NCBI RefSeq assembly: GCF_002234675.1
Contig: NC_019879.2
Coordinates: 7,879,325 to 7,943,324, forward strand
DNA length: 64,000 nucleotides
Source: Oryzias latipes
Lineage: Eukaryota; Chordata; Actinopteri; Beloniformes; Adrianichthyidae
Reading direction: 5' to 3'
Notes under the pieces: generated by a model
Seen by the model: only the letters and a program-made list of their open reading frames with translations
What the model was told of the DNA's origin: nothing
The model's database searches: none
In this document: positions 22,225-34,599 of the stretch, piece after piece
How positions within the stretch are numbered: the first letter of the stretch is position 1
Layout of the letters: the number at the start of each line of letters is the position of its first letter
Made by a program: the position numbers and the translations under genes

Positions 22225-22620
22225 GCTACGTTCACACCGCTCATGGCAACGCGCGTTCTGGCATCCACTTTGAATGAAAAAATCAATGTAAACACCTGTG
22301 AATGCAGATTTCAGGCTTCTGCGCTCCAACTCTCATGTTCACGTGATGCAGTGCAAGATTTGGCGACCAATTGGGACAAAATGTGCAGCCATTGAACGTG
22401 TGTTAAAAATTAAACCAGATCAAACTTTGACCAATCAGGGGCTCGGATTTCGTAATGACGTATGGATGTCCTCCGCTTTAATTCACGGAAGTACCAATAG
22501 TTTGATAATGGATCATGAAGAAGCAATTAATAATTTCGGTTTGTGTCCGGTCGGACTTATGACACCAAGTCTTTCATATTTTAGAATAGAGCTGTGAAAG
22601 AAAAAGCCTGAAGTAGGATT
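22225..22620 (-). repeat. TTCACACC-type dispersed repeat, copy 1 (inverted)
   Basis: It starts GAAGCTACGTTCACACCG. Its reverse complement aligns with 26037-26400, 31377-31825 and 60950-61300 through words such as TGATTGGTCAAAGTTTGA and TGCACGTTC. It is probably a non-autonomous DNA transposon. No intact coding frame. Confidence 0.6.
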
Positions 22621-22639
22621 TGTAATAATAGTAATTGAT

Positions 22640-22975
22640 TGGATTTATCTGTGCTTTTCCAGACACCCAAAGCGCTTACAGTGTGCCCATTGTTCATTCA
22701 CTCCTCATTCATACTTGGTGATGGTGTCTCCTGATGTAGCCATAGCTCCCCTGGGGAAGACTGACAGAGGCGTGGCTGCCAGGCCCCTCTGACCATCACT
22801 GAGACATTCATAGGCCTTCACACACCAGTGGAGGCAGGGAGGGTGAAGTGTCTTGCCCAAGGACACAATAACAGTAATTTGTGAGATTTGCACCACTTCT
22901 GTCCACCACCTCTTCCAAGTGTGGATGGCGGATATATGCTGGTAAACAGAAGAAAAAGAAGAAGCCCCTCCCAAC
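22640..22975 (+). repeat. Fish dispersed repeat (GACACCCAAAGCGCTTACA type)
   Basis: The words AGACACCCAAAGCGCTTACA, GGGAGGGTGAAGTGTCTTGC and CCAAGGACACAATAACAG belong to a repeat widespread in teleost genomes. It lies between the copy-1 block at 22225-22620 and a GGTGTGAACGTGGG end at 22980-22996, so it may have inserted into that element. Confidence 0.65.
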
Positions 22976-22996
22976 ATGCCTGGTGTGAACGTGGGA

Positions 22997-25900
22997 TTAG
23001 GAAAAAGAGTATGTAATGGCCAAAAACACTGGGGGAAAAAAGTGTCAGGATCACTGAATATATTGGATAAATGCTGTAAATTTTAGTTTCAAGCATTTAA
23101 ACATCTAGAAAATTCAATATATTTATAGATAGTAAAATATTGCTTCAAAGTGCAGCCGGCTGCTACATAAACCATAGAGTGCAATTATCTAATGATAATT
23201 AATAATGCATCTTGTAAAAGTTTGCAATCTTGTTGAGAAGTGACAGAAAAGAGCCAAACAGCCAACTTCAGATGAAAAATGTCGCATTGCAGTAAAAATG
23301 ATTTGATTTGATTAATTTCAAGCATAGAAAATAATTGAACACTGAAATAAAAAGATCCAACATACAGATATATCAAATCCATTTTAGATGTCAGTTATTA
23401 CATTGATTAGAATCAAAAGATAACATCTTAACACTGCAATTACTTATACTCATAAATAGATGTTTTTGCAGCAATGTACACAGTACACATACGTCACATT
23501 AGAGTCATTAAATATATCAATTAAAGTCTAGATTTGTGGCTTTAAAGGAAATTTCGAATTAAAAATGGGAAAAACACATTTAAAGAATGCATCACATATT
23601 GTTGCACTCTTATTTAAATAATATCTGAATGTTTAAATATGCATTTTTAAAAATACATATTTTTGTAAACACACGACAGCGTTATTAGGCTAATCCAGTA
23701 ATGGAAATCATCACGTGGTATTAAAAGGATTTTTCAACACATAAAATGTTCAAAGGCATTTATTCTGCAACTCACCTCAGTTAAAAAAAACAACAAGAAA
23801 ACAATTCAGTCTGTTGTGATACATAATATGACCAGCAGAGGTCAGTGTAGAATAAAAAATTGGAACAAAAACAATCGAAAAGAAACTATTAGTTGAGCAC
23901 TGCAGTTTAAATTAAAAAAAATCAGATTTTCAGTTTTGATCTCTTATTTGTTTTACATTTTAACAGTATATGACGTCATAAAACCAGCATTTACATTGAA
24001 ACTGTGTTGTTTTTTATTACCTAAACTCTAACTACAACCTTAATTTCACACAAGACCTAACAAATACATTTTTCTAGTTTGTAGAGTCGAATACTCACTG
24101 AGGCGACCACATGACACACATCAAAACAAGGAAACCATCACACGCAGACTGTTGTCATAACAACATATTGCAATGAGAGGCGAGTACCATCTGGTAGGAG
24201 ATTTTTGAGACACATCAAGAGGATGAGGCGATGGATAATAGTTTCACAGCAACAAGACTGAATGAACAGGGCTGCAAAGAGGAGGTGCACCTGCAAATTC
24301 AGCGCTGTATTAATGTGCGTGACCTGTTCTGGTGGTCATGCAGCGGAGGAGCAGGAAACAGGAAGTTGGGTGACTGAGGGGGAGGGGCTGGCTGGTTTTA
24401 AAGATTTATATGAGAAAGGAAAGTAGCAGTTGGAAGATGAGGGGAAGAAGTTTTTATTGCACATGTTCTTTGAGCCAAACATCCTAACTCATGGTTGTTA
24501 GCCGCCCATGTACACATTAATCACACGCATTAATCTGTATTCAATTTGGGTCCAGACTGACCTTGAGCGTTTCACCTGAGGTATGCGCTTTGCATCCATT
24601 AAGTCGGTGTGGTGTAAAACCATCGCACAGCATCAGCGTGAAGTGTCTATTACCGCCGTCTTATTTCCTGTTTATATGGCAACTGCCTCAACATCCTGTT
24701 TTTAATTACTTCTCTCCTGCAGCAGATGCTTCTCACAGCAACCTGCTGTGGATTACTCCCCTGAGAACTAATGTGCTGTGACAGACCCCACTTTTCCAAT
24801 CAATAACTCGCCCTAAATCTGCCATCTCTCTGCCTGCCAAACACACTCCCACTTCTAATGGCACATCATTTTCTTTAAGGGGGTGTAATTGCAGACGGTG
24901 GAAAGCTGGAGCCATTTCTGTTTCGACGACGCAAACACTGTGAAGGAATCTAAAAGTAGACGGAACACACAGCACACAGGAAGCGATGGGGGCTTTTACA
25001 AAGCTCGCCACCGTTTCTAACACACTTCAGAAAGCACTCACTTCCCCGTTTTGACTGTAAGAGTTTAAATATTCTTCATGAAATCGCTTTCACTTCACAA
25101 ACCGGCTGCTGTTAGCCTGTCAAGATGTGGGTTTGAGTTCTGGGGTAAGTTAAACCTTAAATTGACCGTAGATTTCTGATCTGCTTCATATTTGAGGTCA
25201 AATCAAGCAGGATTATGTCTCCTCACAGGTTTATTTCATTCTATACAACAATTTAATTTTATTTTTATTTTTTTATGGGGGAGAGGGTCAATTTGATTTT
25301 AGGATTAAATATTGTATCTTGTTTATTATAAATATATGTAATGAAAGGTATTTAAAAGGTCCTATCCAAAAGTCACATGACTTCTATCAATAGAGAGCTA
25401 CTGAGAAATTTCACTTCTGTATTTGTGACTAAACATTACCTTACTTTAATACATTTGCTTTTTTGTTTACATTTTGTTAAAAAGGGGTTAAGTGAACATG
25501 AATGTAATAAATGTTGTTGTGTCTGCTTTTGGTATTTTTACTTTTTGCTGTGGTTTTACAGCCAGACTCTCCCACAATAAGCACATTCAAAGGACACGTC
25601 TGGCTATTTAAGTTACATCTGTGGCTTTTTTTAAACGCAAAATCTCTGACTGAGATTAAAAGAAGAGCACTTTTGCTTTTCTTGTTTTTTTTTCCTGTTT
25701 TTCTCTTAGATTCTGCACATTTGGACAATTGAGGTTCCTCTGTCACTTAAGTAAGTTCTGGTTTTCTCCACCCCATGTTCCCACAACAGCTGATCTGTTT
25801 TGGGACAAAAATCCAAAGAAATATTTTTTTGAATGTCACCTTTTCTGTTTTTAATATTCTGTTTATTCTGGAGTTGTGCCATCACAACACAGCTGCTATA

Positions 25901-26036
25901 AAAAGGGTTTCTAACTTGTCGACAGGTTTCATGTAGGAAGAATTTGACACCATTTTTTAACATTTGTTGGTTTATCTTTCCTTTTTTTTGTCTTTGACTT
26001 GGATTCATGGAGGCTGCAACCACATTGTGGTTTGAT
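22997..26036. other. Gene-free spacer
   Basis: No exon recognised. The 24560-25050 block is less AT-rich and repeat-poor and could be constrained non-coding DNA. The rest is AT-rich. Confidence 0.4.
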
Positions 26037-26400
26037 GCTACGTTCACACCAGGCACGCGATGCACGTTCACAAATGTACTAAACGTGCGTTCCTGAACGT
26101 GCTTTCAGTATATGGTGTTCACACTGGACACGCAGGGAAGGGCTTCTCCTTTTTCTACCGTTCACTGGCGCATGTCTGCCACCTACAGATGGAAGAGGCT
26201 TGCTGCGAAATGTTGAAGCAGTGAAATTCCAGTGAACAAATCAGAGTTCCTGATTGGTCAAAGTTCAACCTGGTTTAACTTGCAGCACACATTTAATGGT
26301 AGAAACTTGCGTAGTGACGCGGAAAGCCCAAAACACTAATTTGCGCACATTTCCATAGACTTTTAATTCAAAGTGCTCGCTTGAACGTGCATTTCTGAGG
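26037..26400 (+). repeat. TTCACACC-type dispersed repeat, copy 2
   Basis: It begins GCTACGTTCACACCAGGCAC and contains GTTCACACTGGACACGCAGG and TTCCTGATTGGTCAAAGTTC, all shared with the copy at 31377-31825. The ends are frayed. Confidence 0.65.
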
Positions 26401-27255
26401 ATTCAAAGGTCATTCCACAACCATGTAATCCTCAAATCTATTTAATGTGGTTCCCAAGCACAGATTTAGCTTCTATTTGTAGAATCCTGATGGTTTACAC
26501 AACACCTCATTTTTAATTGATTAAAAATGTTGATCCAGCAAATAACTTACGTTTGAATACGTTGAAACCGACGTCTCTCCAACTAACCAAACCCTTCACT
26601 TCCAATGGGATTTGGGGAAACTTGGCTGTTCAGATTTGCCCACAAAGATTTCAAATTTTCCCAAATTAAAGCATAAATGTACAGAAAAACAAAGTCACTC
26701 CCGTGACAAAAAGTAGTTTTTTTCAATGTACAAGTTATTCTGGACTAAAAGTGAGGCAGTATAGTGTACTTTCTACATACGATCTTTTGTTTACTTAAAA
26801 TTTCTTATTTAGTCTGAAAAAATATTCACTTACTGCATTTAATGGTCTCTATAGTAAACTTGCTAGATTTATACTCAAGTATAGTTCATAAAATGAACTT
26901 CATGTGTACTACTTTTTCTAAGAGCTGTTTCATAAGATCCAACCCAAACTGATAAAAGCCAAGCAGAGATAAATCAGTGAGGATTTAGATACACTTTAGT
27001 TTGATTTCCAGCATATTCAGTAGCTCCTCTTGTTTTTTTTTATAGACTAATAAATAGGCCAGTCAACCAAATTGAAGGTTTTTTCATTGTAATAAATTTA
27101 GGAAACTTGTTCTGCTGGTAAACTGTCAAATCTAAATTTGAAACAAACACCTGTGACCGTGGCAGACAGAAAGAGGAACCTCGGTCTGTAATAAATAAAA
27201 CATCATCTTTACTGCTGGAAATCATCCAGTAAAGCAAAAAATAGGACATTTGAAG
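26401..27255. other. Gene-free stretch
   Basis: AT-rich sequence with no recognised feature. Confidence 0.4.
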
Positions 27256-27259
27256 CTCA

Positions 27260-27690
27260 AAGTCCCACTCTGAAGATCTTTTGATCTATTTAAAGTGTTC
27301 CCAATTTTTCTTTTTTATCACGATTTTGCCGTATTCAGCCAAAGTCAAAACATATTTGTCATTTTCTAGTACATAGTTTCTGCAGAGCGGCAGTAGTTAA
27401 TTAAAATAAGCCTCTGAGTTGTGAGCAGGGCTGTCGGTGTGAGGTAAGCCCAACCCCACTTCCCAAAATCTATCAGTTTATATTCTCTCTTGCTTGCTTA
27501 TGGACCCTCACAACCCCAACCTAAAATTAGTGGTGCTACAAAAATGGTGCGCAATGTTGGAGCTATCCAGCGGTACAGTTTAGATCCAGATTCCAGCGCT
27601 GATGAGGAAAATGAGACATACATAGATCTAGTCGTCTACAAGTGGATGCATCAGAATAGAGCGGCACAGGGAGCTTGCGGCTTGCTTCAA
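27260..27690. repeat. Dispersed repeat family copy 2, upstream of gpr18
   Basis: The order of blocks AAAGTCCCACTCTGA, TTTTGATCTAT, ACATAGTTTCTGCAGA, CAATGTTGGAGCT and GTGGATGCATC matches the copy at 47475-47900. A strong splice-donor-like site, GAG|GTAAGC, lies at 27441-27449 and could serve a gpr18 5' UTR exon, but this is speculative. Confidence 0.6.
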
Positions 27691-27884
27691 ATGGCCTTTT
27701 CCCTCTACTTTTGATTCACAAAAATTTGAGCCTAATTTTCCTGATATCTGTCCTCCATCATCAGAAAAAGCCTTAAAAACATGTCAAAAACACAAAAAAC
27801 ACTTTGTTCATCAAAGGGGGTCTTAAATTTGCATCATTTGTACATTTTTTCTGGAACCTAACAGCAGATTGTGGTCTTCTCAGG

Positions 27885-28898
27885 ATGAAGGTGGGTTGGA
27901 TCTCCTCCAACATGTCTGAAGATCCGGGGAAGCCAGAGCAAGGCCCGCTGGAGTACCGCATAGTAGCCCTGGTCTTCTACAGCATCATCTTCGTCATCGG
28001 AGTCACAGTGAACCTCACTGCTTTATGGGTGTTTGCCCTGACCACCAAAAAGAAAAACTCTGTGACTGTCCACATGATTAACGTGGCAGTGGTGGATTTG
28101 ACCTACACCCTGCTGCTTCCCTTCAGGATGGTTTACCTCCACCAGGACTACTGGCCTTTTGGAAACATGTTCTGCCGGGTCACTGCGGCCCTCACCGTTT
28201 TCTACCCCTGCATAGCCTTGTGGCTGTTTGCCTTGATCAGCGCTGACCGCTACATGGCCATCGTGCAGCCGAAGCACAGCAAAGAGCTGAGGAATGTGCC
28301 GAAAGCCGTGGTGGGGAGTCTGGGACTGTGGGTCATGACTCTGGGCAGCACGGTGCCCTTGATCTTCCCAGACCATGATCCTGACCGCGTCTCTAACTTT
28401 ACCACATGCATCAAGATGCAGGACATCATCTACATGCGTCAAGAGAACTCAGTCAACTTCATCAGGCTCATCTTCTTCTTCCTGGTGCCCACATGTATCA
28501 TGATCGGCTGCTACGTCACCATCGTGGACAATCTAATCCACGGTCGCACCTCTAAACTTAAGCCCAAAGTGAAGGAAAAGTCCATCCGGATCATCATCAC
28601 CCTCATTGTCCAGGTGCTGGTATGCTTCGTGCCTTTCCATGTGTGCCTGGTGCTCCGTCTGCTGGGGGACGCTGAGGATGGGGGCTTCAGCACGTGGGCA
28701 GTCTTCACCACCTTCCTGATGAATCTGAGCACCGTTCTGGACATCATTTTGTATTACATTGTCTCAAAGCAGTTCCAGGACAGAGTGATCAGTGTGATTC
28801 TGTACAGGAACTACCTGCGAAGCGTGAGGCGGAAGAGCAGGCACACGCACACGGGCAGCATCCGCTCCTTGAGCAACATAACCAGCGCCATGATCTAA
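27885..28898 (+). CDS. gpr18: G-protein coupled receptor 18
   Basis: This encodes a 337-residue class A receptor in one coding exon (human GPR18 is 331). GPR18 is a Gi-coupled plasma-membrane receptor on immune cells, reported to respond to N-arachidonoylglycine and resolvin D2, though ligand claims are debated. Visible landmarks are N43 (TM1), D71 (TM2), C97 paired with C175, DRY 121-123, W149, the P202 region of TM5, CFVPFH 247-252 and, in place of NPxxY, DIILYY 286-291 as in mammals. Loop 3 RTSKLKPKVKEKSIRIIITL and the tail segment YRNYLRSVRRKS are family signatures. I chose the ATG at 27885 because it follows a TCTTCTCAG acceptor and keeps an N-terminal N-M-S glycosylation site. An ATG at 27912 would give 328 residues. 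An in-frame ATG at 27804 lies upstream of the acceptor. Confidence 0.95.
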   Translation: MKVGWISSNMSEDPGKPEQGPLEYRIVALVFYSIIFVIGVTVNLTALWVFALTTKKKNSVTVHMINVAVVDLTYTLLLPFRMVYLHQDYWPFGNMFCRVTAALTVFYPCIALWLFALISADRYMAIVQPKHSKELRNVPKAVVGSLGLWVMTLGSTVPLIFPDHDPDRVSNFTTCIKMQDIIYMRQENSVNFIRLIFFFLVPTCIMIGCYVTIVDNLIHGRTSKLKPKVKEKSIRIIITLIVQVLVCFVPFHVCLVLRLLGDAEDGGFSTWAVFTTFLMNLSTVLDIILYYIVSKQFQDRVISVILYRNYLRSVRRKSRHTHTGSIRSLSNITSAMI

Positions 28899-28899
28899 A

Positions 28900-28917
28900 C
28901 CCCCCCCCCCCCCCCCC
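28900..28917. repeat. Poly(C) tract, 18 bases, just after the gpr18 stop
   Basis: The run starts one base after the stop codon and passes into A-rich sequence. It sits at the start of the 3' UTR, where a C-run could bind poly(C)-binding proteins; that role is only a guess. Confidence 0.9.
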
Positions 28918-29175
28918 AAAAGAAAAAAAACTCAAACTGAAACTCTAAAGATGGCAGTACTGTATTCCGCTTGTGGTTGATTCCAAAAAAAAAAAAGAGC
29001 AATCTATTTTTTCACAAGTGTAATTTACACTCACAGTATGGGAGTGCTGCTGTTTTGGCGAAAAGCATCTGTGTTCAGCTCTGATTGACTCGCCCATGAG
29101 ATTCAAGCTGTGAGTTTTCCTTATAACAGCCAAAGCACAAGTGTCTGTGGAGCAGGTGTGACACGTGCAGGTGAA

Positions 29176-29181
29176 AATAAA
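29176..29181 (+). terminator. Candidate polyadenylation signal for gpr18
   Basis: AATAAA lies about 280 bases after the stop codon. A second is at 29637-29642. Either could end the transcript. Confidence 0.4.
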
Positions 29182-29642
29182 GCACGGCGAGCCTTTTAAA
29201 GCGCAGAATGACACTGCTCACATCCGTATGCACAACACGGAAACTTAACCTCGTTACCAGGCGAGGGTCTGACCGCCTGCACAGGAAACACGGGGGGGGC
29301 TTCAAAGAGGCTGACGCTTTAGTCGGAGCCTCCGAGGTTTACAGAGAGGACATGTGCAAATGTTATGATTCATAAACACCACCGTTGTTGCCATTTGGTG
29401 TTTGGTTTGATTTTCAGTGCAAACACACCAAGAAAGATGCTGTAAAGCTACTGACCAGGTGATGGCAGCATGGCACAGCTAGATCCCACTCGCTTTTTGA
29501 CATCAGTGTTAACTTTACCAAAGTGAACAGCCCGGTAGTTTTTGGCTCCAACATTTCAACCGACACCTTTCAGCTTCTGTGTGTTTGTTCACTTCCTTTC
29601 ATACCAGCTCCATTTTCCAGGTATTTTCTAGTTAACAATAAA

Positions 29643-31376
29643 CGATAACAGCTTCTTCCACCTGGAATCTGGCTAAAGTGTGTTTATGGTGAAATGTGAA
29701 GAGTATTGATTAGATGTTAAATGATTCAGTTGCTTCGAGTGCATTTACAGTAACATGCTCAAGAGACGTCAGAGAAGCTATTTACAAGATTTATGGCAAC
29801 CTTAACCTTTAAAGGAAAACATTTTCAGTGCTGGGGAATTTTCGGGCCTTTGGCTGCAGGTGCACGCTGCAATTTATAGCTTAATGTGTTCCTCAAAGAA
29901 CAGACAAGTAATGAGTCATAGATGAATGAGATATGCATCAGCGCGAAGAGGCTGTAAAAGACCAGAAGCTTGTCTTGATTTCCTGTACAGACCTCATGCG
30001 AGATAAAAGAGACTGGTTTGTGTCTGGTCGTGGACAGGAAGTGTAAAAACAGCAGGTGACCAAAATAAAAAAGAGAAATTCAGAATGTAAAGACAGAGCC
30101 AACGTTTTAGAGAAAGTGACATTTCCAAAAATATCAGCGGTCAAACACAGTGAAAACCTGTTAAATGATAGAAGGTTCTACATAACACAAGTAACCAAGA
30201 AAGAACTTAAATGACAAAAATAAAAAGCAATTAAAGAGTAAAAAAAAAAACTTAAACAATTGTTTTTCACAAGAACTCACAAAGAAGAAAACATTTACCA
30301 GTTTTTAGCTGCAAACTGTGTTAAACTGTGTCTGTTTGATGTCAGTGATGGACCCAGATAACCAGTTCAGGACGTGGTCTCTTAATAGCAACTATGAAAA
30401 AAATTGAAAATAAAAAAGGTTAAACACAGAAAAGAAAATATACATTTTACATATGAGTGGCTAAATTAACAATTTAAAAAAGATGTATATGTTTTTTATG
30501 ATAAGTTTTTTTTACTAACTAGACTTTTACGCCATGCCAGTCAGGACTACCTGCTTTAAATGAAACATAACAGCTAATGGTATCCTCCACTTTCACACAA
30601 CACTTTTGAGAAATCCCAAACTTCAAGAGACACATTACAATCGCTGGTGGCTCCATTGGACAAATTCCGTCTATGGTAAATTGCAGGACATTGAAGATGC
30701 ATGCGGGGAGGAAAATCTGTCAATTAAACTGCAACAATTCTTAAAGCTCAAAAACTTTTCTTCAGAAAAATCAGCCAGTGGGGGGAGAAAATGGTCTAAA
30801 CTGAGATTATGTTTTTATTAAAAAACTAATTTAATAAGATTATTATTTTTGCACGACTGAAAACAAGACATTTTTTCTTCAAACAAAGGTCTTTTTACTC
30901 TGCTTAAGAGTCAGTTTTTGCTGTGTTCATTTGAGTAAAACATTTACTGACTCCATATTTGTTTAAAGAACTTTCGTGCTCCTCCTCTTGTTTGAGTTAT
31001 TTGTGCTTTGCTTTTTGTCCATTTGGACGTCTGCTCCTCCTGCTTCCTCTCTTTGCTTTGTGCAGTAAATTTCTCCAGGCTTCACTTGCAAGAAGGACAA
31101 GCAACATTCTTCAGGTGGGCCAGAAATGTTGTTTCATCTGCACCAGAGTCTGAATACACCTTCATACCTGCAGAAATGCAGATGACCATCTGAGGAAACG
31201 CATCACTCTGCCCTGTTGTGCAGAGATGTGAGTTAGCATAGCTGGAGGAGCTACTCAGTTAACTTTAGGCTTTCACGTCAAAACAACAAAATAGCAACTC
31301 TCTGAAATCAACAGAATTCACAATACATTTAAATCATTATGAGCCAAAAGCAGAGCAGAGAGATCTTGAACACTTT
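29643..31376. other. Gene-free stretch
   Basis: No exon recognised. 30850-30925 holds a small piece of the CACTGCAAAA-type MITE family (AACAAAGGTCTTTTTACTCT). Confidence 0.4.
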
Positions 31377-31825
31377 TTTAGCCCATAGTGTTCACACTGG
31401 ACAAGCAGGGAGGGGCTTCTTCTACTTTTCCTACTGTTTACCAGTGCATTTCCGCCACCTACAGTAAGAAGAGGCTCCAGGCTTTTTTCTTTCACAGCTT
31501 CATTCTGAAATATTAACTATTTGGTGTCAAAGAATTCCAACCGGGCACAAACTGCAATGATTAATTTCTCCTCCATGATCAATTTATTCAAGTGGACGCC
31601 ATTCATACGTCACCACCAAATCCGGGTTCCTGATTGGTTCAACCTGGCTTAACTTTCAATGCACATTCAACAGCCGTTCATTTTGAAAATAGTCTTAAAA
31701 AAAAAAAAAGAGCACAGCTACGCGTGAACACCAGTTTAGAACGCGGAAGCCCGAAAGCGCACCTTTAAACAGTCTTTTCATTGAAAGTGGACGCTTGAAT
31801 GCACGTTGCGTGAATGTAGCTTTAG
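31377..31825 (+). repeat. TTCACACC-type dispersed repeat, copy 3
   Basis: It contains GTTCACACTGGACAAGCAGG and TTCCTGATTGGTTCAACCTG, and ends GCGTGAATGTAGCTTTAGAC. It is longer than copy 2 because of extra interior sequence, CGGGCACAAACTGCAATGAT, also found near 60980. Confidence 0.65.
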
Positions 31826-33189
31826 ACCCACCCACTGTAAGTTGGACTGAATGAAACCATTCCGGGGTAAGGATACGATCCGTCTGTAGGAAATAGAGGG
31901 AGTGGATTTACACTAAGCAAGACGAGGCAGACTACAAGATCTCCATCTGACGCGGAATATCGGCAACTGCACTCCATCAAATGGTGATGGGTTTATTGGC
32001 TCGTGGACTACAAGTGGATTTATAACCGAAAAAAGTCAAAGGTCGAATGAAACATCAGAGGGTCCTCTATCTGTCCCACCTGTTAGACATCAAAGACAAA
32101 CCAGCCATGCTGCTCACAGCTACTGGCATTTAAAACAATTAAGTTTCCTGTCAAGTCTCTGTGATGAATTATCCGGAAGCTTTAACCGCTGCAATTTTAA
32201 ATCTTCCCAACAAGGGCCTTTGTTGTAGAGAAATTAATGAAAACAAGATTGTCTTTCATAGGAGCTGATCTAACAGCGCGACAAGCAGCTGCTCTTCTTT
32301 GGGAATAAAAAACAGTCAGCATTAAACGCAGCTCACAGAAATGTTTTTTTTCTTTCTACCACTCGTGTGGAAAACAAATCAGGCGGCAGGCGCAGTGGCC
32401 ATCTGTTTTGTTATTTGATATGTGTGAATACATGTTGTAATGACTTTGTTTGTGAATCACTCTGCGCAGCAGAACACACGAGAGCTCTCGAAGTGCTGGA
32501 GTGTTCAAAGCTAATCATATAATTGGACACAATAGTCGATGACAAATGGAGACGCTCGAAGGCAGCCAGCTGGGGAAGTGAATATGTAATCATTGTAAAA
32601 TCATATCGTTTTTGCATATTTAAAGAAAGCTTAATAGGCACACTTGGTTTTTTTCCCCCCTTTTTTTCGGTTTTGGTGTCTTTACTGGGCTCTGTGGTTT
32701 AACTGAGTTGTTGGGGAAAGGAGGGATGACAGGCGGGTTGTTTTATTCTAAGGAAGCGTTTGTTAAGCTGGGTTGCTCCTTGGTAATTGATGTCTTAGAT
32801 GGTGTGATGGATCTTCCTTCTACCTTTTTTCTGTTCTGCTGCTTCTTCTGCTCTTATGGAGACCAGCCCTTGGACATGTCTGTCTCTTCATTCACTTTAA
32901 TTTTCTCATCTCCATCTCTGGCGTTAATCAATCAAGGCTTAGGGTTGACTAGTCGTTGGTAGTACAATTGCTCGTTGCTGACTGATTAGCACCACGTGTT
33001 TATAGAGCTGAAGGTTTGGGTGCAGGCAGGGAGGAGTGCGGCTTCTGGGACACTGAAATGCACATCCAGCCTTCTCAGTGTTGTGGGCCAAACTCCATGA
33101 CTGACCAAATGTTGAGATGGTTTCCATCTGAAGACCCCTGAGACCTGATTCCATCCTTACACCCACAAAAGTTGTGCATTGTTTTAAAG
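31826..33189. promoter_or_regulatory. Repeat-poor block, possible conserved non-coding DNA
   Basis: About 32090-32650 lacks recognisable repeats and has mixed composition with homeobox-like TAATTA/AATTAAT words. That is the look of vertebrate developmental enhancers near genes such as dach1. Base composition and absence of repeats are the only evidence. Confidence 0.25.
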
Positions 33190-33950
33190 AACTGCTCTGA
33201 TACAAAATTGAGTTTTTTGGTGTTTTTGAAATGATGGAGGACATATATAAAGAAAATTAAGCTTAAAACTGCATTTCTGAGTATTTCTTTATTCAAATTG
33301 TTGCGAATCCGGAGCAGATGAAAAAATTCCATTCATTCATTAACCCTTGTGCTATCCTAGACACTTTAACATTGGGAGTTGGGTCATCTAGACCCACTAG
33401 ACAGTGCTCTGAACCTTTTCTCTTCAATGATTTGTGATCTTCACTGGTGTCCATGGATTACATGAAATCTTTCCACCTTTATCCACCTTTGTCATGGTAG
33501 GGAGAACACATCAATGTAAGGGTGGGGTCATCTAAGATAGCACAAGGGTTAAACAGGTTTTTGTCTTTGGGGACGGTGGGAGGAAACTAGACTACCCAGG
33601 GAAAACCCTCGCATGCACAAGCAGAACATGGAAACTCTACACAGAAGCGAAACTTCTTTGTTTTCCTTGTCTGACCTGGCATCTGGATCAAAACTGTTTG
33701 GCTGGATGGCGCCACTATTTTGATAGCTCCACCTTTTCTTTTTGCATGGATGTTAAGTCGGGGAGAGTATGTAAACAGAGAGCCTGAGTCATGGATGATG
33801 GGAAGTGGTGGTGGGGTTGCCAAGAGTTCCACCCACAACTCAGAGGTGAATTTTAATGACCTACTGCTGCTCGACAGAAACTATGTCCTTGAAAACGATT
33901 CCGTTTTTTTTTTGGCTAAAAATGATCATAATTAAAAGTTCACTGGGAAC
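33190..33950. repeat. Dispersed repeat family copy 3, interrupted by a MITE
   Basis: Its blocks (ATGATGGAGGACAT, GCATTTCTGAGTATTTC and, beyond the MITE, CCACAACTCAGAGGTGAATT) match copy 1 at 13200-13640. The piggyBac MITE at 33340-33552 splits it. Confidence 0.55.
33340..33552. mobile_element. piggyBac-type MITE, copy B (both ends intact)
   Basis: A 213-bp element running from TTAACCCTTGTGCTATCCTAG to CTAAGATAGCACAAGGGTTAA. The terminal repeats are almost perfect and the TTAA at each edge is the expected target duplication. In inverted orientation it matches 17310-17523 over its whole length (for example TGGTGTCCATGGATTACATG). It has no open frame and would be mobilised in trans. Confidence 0.85.
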
Positions 33951-34356
33951 ACTTAAAATTGATAAGAAGTGTGAAATTTAACGTGAGAAGCATAAAGGCT
34001 GGTTAGCAGCTCCACAGGACAGCTTGAAGTTTTTTTTAGGTTGACTGAGGGGTCAGAATGTCACTTCAAGTGACTGCTTCTAATAAAATGATAATTTTTA
34101 TTTAATGTTTGGTTCTTTGTTGTTAGCACGATCATTTACGCTTTTTGCTGTGTGTTTCGGTGAACCATAAAGTGCCGATCAGAGCTGCAGTAATTGTTTC
34201 CTTAGTTAGAGCCTTGCTGGCTAATTGTCTTTGCAGGGATCAAAATTTTTTCAAAAGTTCCAAATGGTAACTTATGTATTCATCAATATTGAGGCCCATT
34301 TGAGATTAAAAATAAACATCTATTATAAAGAAGAAACATTTTGTGTGGGAAGCTCC

Positions 34357-34562
34357 TACTGCAAAAACACTAGAAATAAGTCAGACTTTGTTAAAATTAG
34401 AAAAAAAAATCCTTGGAGAATTCTTATTTTCCTAAAGAATTTTATTTTTTGCTAATGAAAAACTTTTTCAATAAGATTACTTTTTTGCAAAACAGAAAAT
34501 AGGAGAATCTTTAATTGAAACAGGGGTCTGCTAAGATTCTTAAGATTCAGTTTTTCCACTGT
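34357..34562. repeat. CACTGCAAAA-type MITE, best copy
   Basis: The left end, TACTGCAAAAACACTAG, and the right end, TCAGTTTTTCCACTGTG, are roughly complementary. The interior holds AAGATTCTTAAGATT. A (GT)n microsatellite begins at its right edge (34561-34578). Confidence 0.55.
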
Positions 34563-34599
34563 GTGTGTGTGTGTGTGTTGTGGAAGCAAGAAATCCAAA

